From assembly GCF_000620645.1 (NCBI RefSeq), contig NZ_JIAV01000014.1, forward strand, positions 186,001 through 250,000: a stretch of DNA of 64,000 bases, written 5' to 3'. Shown here piece after piece: positions 61,133-64,000 of this stretch. The DNA is from Nocardioides sp. URHA0032 (GTDB taxonomy: Bacteria; Actinomycetota; Actinomycetes; Propionibacteriales; Nocardioidaceae). The notes beneath the pieces were generated by a model. The model was not told the origin of the DNA. It ran no database searches and saw only the letters and a list, made by a program, of their open reading frames with translations. Every line of letters begins with the position of its first letter. Position 1 is the first letter of the stretch. The position numbers and the translations under genes were made by a program.

Positions 61133-64000
61133 CTAGCCCGCGAGGTGCCCCCAGGACGCCGACAGCTCGGTCCACGGGCCGACCGCGGCGACCCTGCCCT
61201 CGACGAGCACGACGACCCGGTCGGCCTGGACCAGCGCCGCGCGCTTCGAGGTCGCGCCGACCACGGTTGCGCCGCGCTCGCGCAGCGCGGTCCAGAGCTC
61301 GACCTCGGTCGCGGCGTCGAGCGCCGAGGACACGTCGTCGGCCAGCAGCAGCTCGGCCTCGCACGCGAGCCCGCGGGCGAGGGCGAGGCGCTGCACCTGA
61401 CCCCCGGACAGCCGCACCCCGCGGTGCCCGACCAGCGCGTCCGGCCCGCCCGCCGCCTCGACGTCGGGCGTCAGCCGCGCGGTCTCGAGGGACGGGACGA
61501 CGGCGCGATCGGGATGATCGAGCCGGACGTTGTCGGCGAACGTCCCCGACATCACCCTCGGCACCTGGGCGACGTGAGCGACGCGCCCGGGCCGCAGGAA
61601 CGTCTGCGGGTCCGCGACCGCCTCGTCGTTCCAGCGGATCTGGCCGTGGCTGGAGACCAGGCCGGCGAGAGCGGACAGGAGGCTCGACTTGCCCGAGCCG
61701 ACCTGGCCGAGCAGCAGCACCAGCTCCCGGGACCCGACGGTCAGCTCGACGTCGCTGACGCCGATCGTGCCGTCGTCGTGGACCGCGGTGAGGCCGCGCA
61801 GCTCCAGCGTGCGCAGCGGGTCGCGGACCCCGGGCTCGGGCGCGGGCGAGGCGCCCGTGACGAGGTCGACATCGGCCGGCAGCTCCATCAGGTCGCCACC
61901 CCCCGCGAGCCGGCTGGTGGTCTGCATCCAGGCGCGCGTGCCCGGGGCCTCGGTGATCACCGAGCCGGCGACCCGGCCGAACCAGTCGAACCCGTTGACC
62001 GCCCCGGCGACCAGCAGCGCGGTGGCCAGGCCCCAGCCGCCGCCGACCAGGACCGCCCACGCCGTCACCACGCCGCACTGGACCATCACGATCGGGACGC
62101 CGTCGAGCAGTGCCTGGACGCGGTGCTCGCGGACCGCCGCGTCGACCCGGCCTCCGTCGACCCGGCTCAGGTGGGCGTGCACGCTGGGGGTCGAGGCAGC
62201 GAGCTTCACGGTGCGCACCGAGTCGAGGGCGGAGACCAGGGAGCGGCCGAACCCGGCGCGCGCGGCGGCCGACGCCGCGGCGGAGCGGCCGGCCACCCGG
62301 CGACCGAGCGACGACGCCAGCGACGACGCGACCATCACCCCGAGGAGCACGCCGCCGGCCAGCAGGCTCCGCGCGAGGATCGCGGTCACGACCGCGATCA
62401 GCAGGCCGTTGACGAAGTCGACCCAGCGGTCGGCGTACCGGGCCAGCCGGTCGGCGTCCATCGTCCGGGCGACCACCTCGCCGGCGGGCGTGCGCTCGAG
62501 GCGGTGCTGGGCGGTCTGGCCGGCGAGGACCGAGGTGCGGACGCGCAGCATCACCGAGACCCACCAGCGCGGGTAGCGGCGGATCGCCTCGGCGAGCAGC
62601 AGCGGCGAGGTCAGCAGCGACACGACGAGCGCCGCAGTGAGGACCGTCGGGGTCTCGCCGCGCTGGAGCGCCACCACGAGGTGGCCCCAGATCCACCCGC
62701 TCACAGCACCCAGCGCACCGGTCAGCACCGAGAAGAGGAAGAGCGCGACGCTCACCAGCCCCCAGCGGGGCTCGACGACCAGAGCGGAGTACGTCGCGCG
62801 CGCCAGCCCCGGGATGTCGCGCAGCCGGGGCGGCGGGGGCGGCTCACCGGTACGCCGGGCGGTGCCGACGCTCCGGTCCGCCGACTCGTCGACGGGGCGG
62901 ACGACCCCGTCCTCGGCGGATGCCTCGAGAAGGTCCCGGAACGGGCCGGGCTCCGCGGCGAGCACCGCCCGCAGACCGAGTTGCACGACGCGGCCGCCGT
63001 CGAGCACGGCGACCTGCTCGGCCCGCTCGGTGGTCGAGAGCCGGTGCGCGACCAGGATCCCGGTGCGCCCGGCGAGCAGCCGCTCGGCCGCACGGACCAC
63101 GTGGCCCTCGGTGACCGGGTCCATCCGCGCCGTGGCCTCATCGAGCACCACCACGCGGACGTGCCGCACGAGCAGCCGGGCGAAGGCGACCAGCTGCTCC
63201 TCGCCCGACGACAGCGTGGTGCCGCCGGGACCCAGCAGGGTGTCCAGGCCGTCTCGCAGACCGGCGACCCAGGCGTCCAGCCCGAGCTCGGCGACGGCGG
63301 CCTCGACCTCGGCGCGCGGGACCGGCTCGAACAACGTGATGTTCTCGGCGAGCGTGCCGGCCAGGATCTCGGTGCGCTGGGTCACGACGCCCACCGAGGA
63401 GCGCAGCTTCTGCAGGTCCAGATCGAGGACGTCGACGCCCCCCAGGAACACCGAGCCGCGCTCCGGCTCGACTGCCCGCGAGAGCAGCGACGCCAGCGTC
63501 GACTTGCCGGAGCCGGTGCGGCCGACCAGCGCGCAGGTGGTCCCCGCCGGGACGTTGAGGTCGACGTGCTCGAGGGCGAACCGGCCCTCGACGTACGCGA
63601 AGTGGAGGTCGTGGAACTGCACGTCGAGCCGGCTGTCGGGCAGCTCCATCCCGCCGACCGGCTCCCGCTCGGCACCGAGGAGGCTGCGCAGCCGCAGCAC
63701 CGCGCCGAAGCCGGCCTGGAGGTCGGGCAGGTGCCGGGCCAGGTTGTCCACCTGGCCGACGAACATGGTCGTGACGAGGTACAGCGTCACCAGCGACGCG
63801 GTGTCCAGGTCGCCGTCGGCGACCAGCGCGACGCCGACGAGCGCGGTGGCCGCGAGGACACCGTGCAGGAGCGTGCCCGTGCGGCGGCTGATGCGTGCCT
63901 CGAGGCCGACCACGACGGCGAAGCGGCGGTTCACCTCGGCCGCCAGCGCCGTGCACCGCCGCAGGACGTGCGCGCGGCCGAGGCTGGTGCGCACGTCGTC
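61133..64000 (-). CDS. Double-length ABC exporter (TMD-NBD-TMD-NBD), N-terminus off the edge
   Basis: At least 955 residues are visible; the first transmembrane domain is cut at the right edge. NBD1 has Walker A GRTGSGKST (about 160-168), signature LSSGE and Walker B VVVLDEAT. A second transmembrane domain (about 385-660) follows. NBD2 has GQVGSGKSSL, LSGGQVQRLALARGL and LLADDVSSALD. Both NBDs look active at the ATP sites, although NBD2 has Asp-Asp in place of Asp-Glu at the Walker B catalytic base, so one site is probably degenerate. It may export a peptide, lipid or drug. Confidence 0.9.
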   Translation of the reverse strand, partial: DDVRTSLGRAHVLRRCTALAAEVNRRFAVVVGLEARISRRTGTLLHGVLAATALVGVALVADGDLDTASLVTLYLVTTMFVGQVDNLARHLPDLQAGFGAVLRLRSLLGAEREPVGGMELPDSRLDVQFHDLHFAYVEGRFALEHVDLNVPAGTTCALVGRTGSGKSTLASLLSRAVEPERGSVFLGGVDVLDLDLQKLRSSVGVVTQRTEILAGTLAENITLFEPVPRAEVEAAVAELGLDAWVAGLRDGLDTLLGPGGTTLSSGEEQLVAFARLLVRHVRVVVLDEATARMDPVTEGHVVRAAERLLAGRTGILVAHRLSTTERAEQVAVLDGGRVVQLGLRAVLAAEPGPFRDLLEASAEDGVVRPVDESADRSVGTARRTGEPPPPPRLRDIPGLARATYSALVVEPRWGLVSVALFLFSVLTGALGAVSGWIWGHLVVALQRGETPTVLTAALVVSLLTSPLLLAEAIRRYPRWWVSVMLRVRTSVLAGQTAQHRLERTPAGEVVARTMDADRLARYADRWVDFVNGLLIAVVTAILARSLLAGGVLLGVMVASSLASSLGRRVAGRSAAASAAARAGFGRSLVSALDSVRTVKLAASTPSVHAHLSRVDGGRVDAAVREHRVQALLDGVPIVMVQCGVVTAWAVLVGGGWGLATALLVAGAVNGFDWFGRVAGSVITEAPGTRAWMQTTSRLAGGGDLMELPADVDLVTGASPAPEPGVRDPLRTLELRGLTAVHDDGTIGVSDVELTVGSRELVLLLGQVGSGKSSLLSALAGLVSSHGQIRWNDEAVADPQTFLRPGRVAHVAQVPRVMSGTFADNVRLDHPDRAVVPSLETARLTPDVEAAGGPDALVGHRGVRLSGGQVQRLALARGLACEAELLLADDVSSALDAATEVELWTALRERGATVVGATSKRAALVQADRVVVLVEGRVAAVGPWTELSASWGHLAG

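Overview
The window is chromosomal DNA of a very GC-rich actinobacterium, most likely Nocardioides or another member of the Nocardioidaceae. The evidence is codon bias, frequent GTG starts, many GTGA/ATGA stop-start overlaps, and actinobacterial gene orders (rimP-nusA-ylxR-infB-rbfA-truB-ribF, rpsO-pnp-M16 peptidase, dxr-M50 protease-ispG). I found no tRNA, rRNA, CRISPR array, insertion sequence, integrase or phage gene. The genus is inferred from style and gene order, not from a marker search.

Left part (1-30.6 kb). An aldo/keto reductase fragment and a tightly coupled paaABCDE operon (phenylacetyl-CoA epoxidase) lead, then a GNAT enzyme and an AzlC/AzlD amino-acid exporter. Next come a secreted M4 metalloprotease, dapB divergent from a methyltransferase, and a SatD-like regulator coupled to a membrane protein. 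A 28-residue membrane peptide follows, then a SigE-type sigma factor with its membrane partner. The block M16 peptidase / pnp / rpsO (minus strand) comes next. After it are a DUF6458 protein, an MMPL transporter divergent from a two-component system, a cupin/NTF2 pair, a TPR protein next to a LuxR-type regulator, and a complete fructose PTS locus. That locus has EI divergent from DeoR-fruK-fruA-HPr, around a shared promoter region.

Middle (30.5-44 kb). A racemase is divergent from a LysR regulator. The translation/RNA-processing cluster follows on the minus strand: a membrane protein, ribF, truB, rbfA, infB, ylxR, nusA and rimP. Beyond it lie a lipoprotein with a DUF4439 protein, a HAD hydrolase and proS.

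Right part (44-64 kb). Secreted and lipoprotein genes of unknown role, partly of lower GC, a GNAT enzyme, a truncated DoxX gene and two coupled secreted phosphoesterases lie between proS and the isoprenoid/regulated-proteolysis genes ispG, M50 protease and dxr. Then come an aminotransferase, a Na+/H+ antiporter, a D-aminoacylase-like amidohydrolase with an NTF2 protein, a large secreted protein resembling a subtilase without its catalytic domain, and a double-length ABC exporter that runs off the right edge.

No single dramatic new system stands out. The best leads are the catalytic-domain-less subtilase homologue, the SatD-like/membrane pair with 12-bp direct repeats, the divergent fructose-PTS control region, the TPR/LuxR pair, and long perfect RNA hairpins at pnp/M16 and infB/rbfA. 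Starts were chosen by reading frame, Shine-Dalgarno match and overlap with the upstream stop; no database search was possible.
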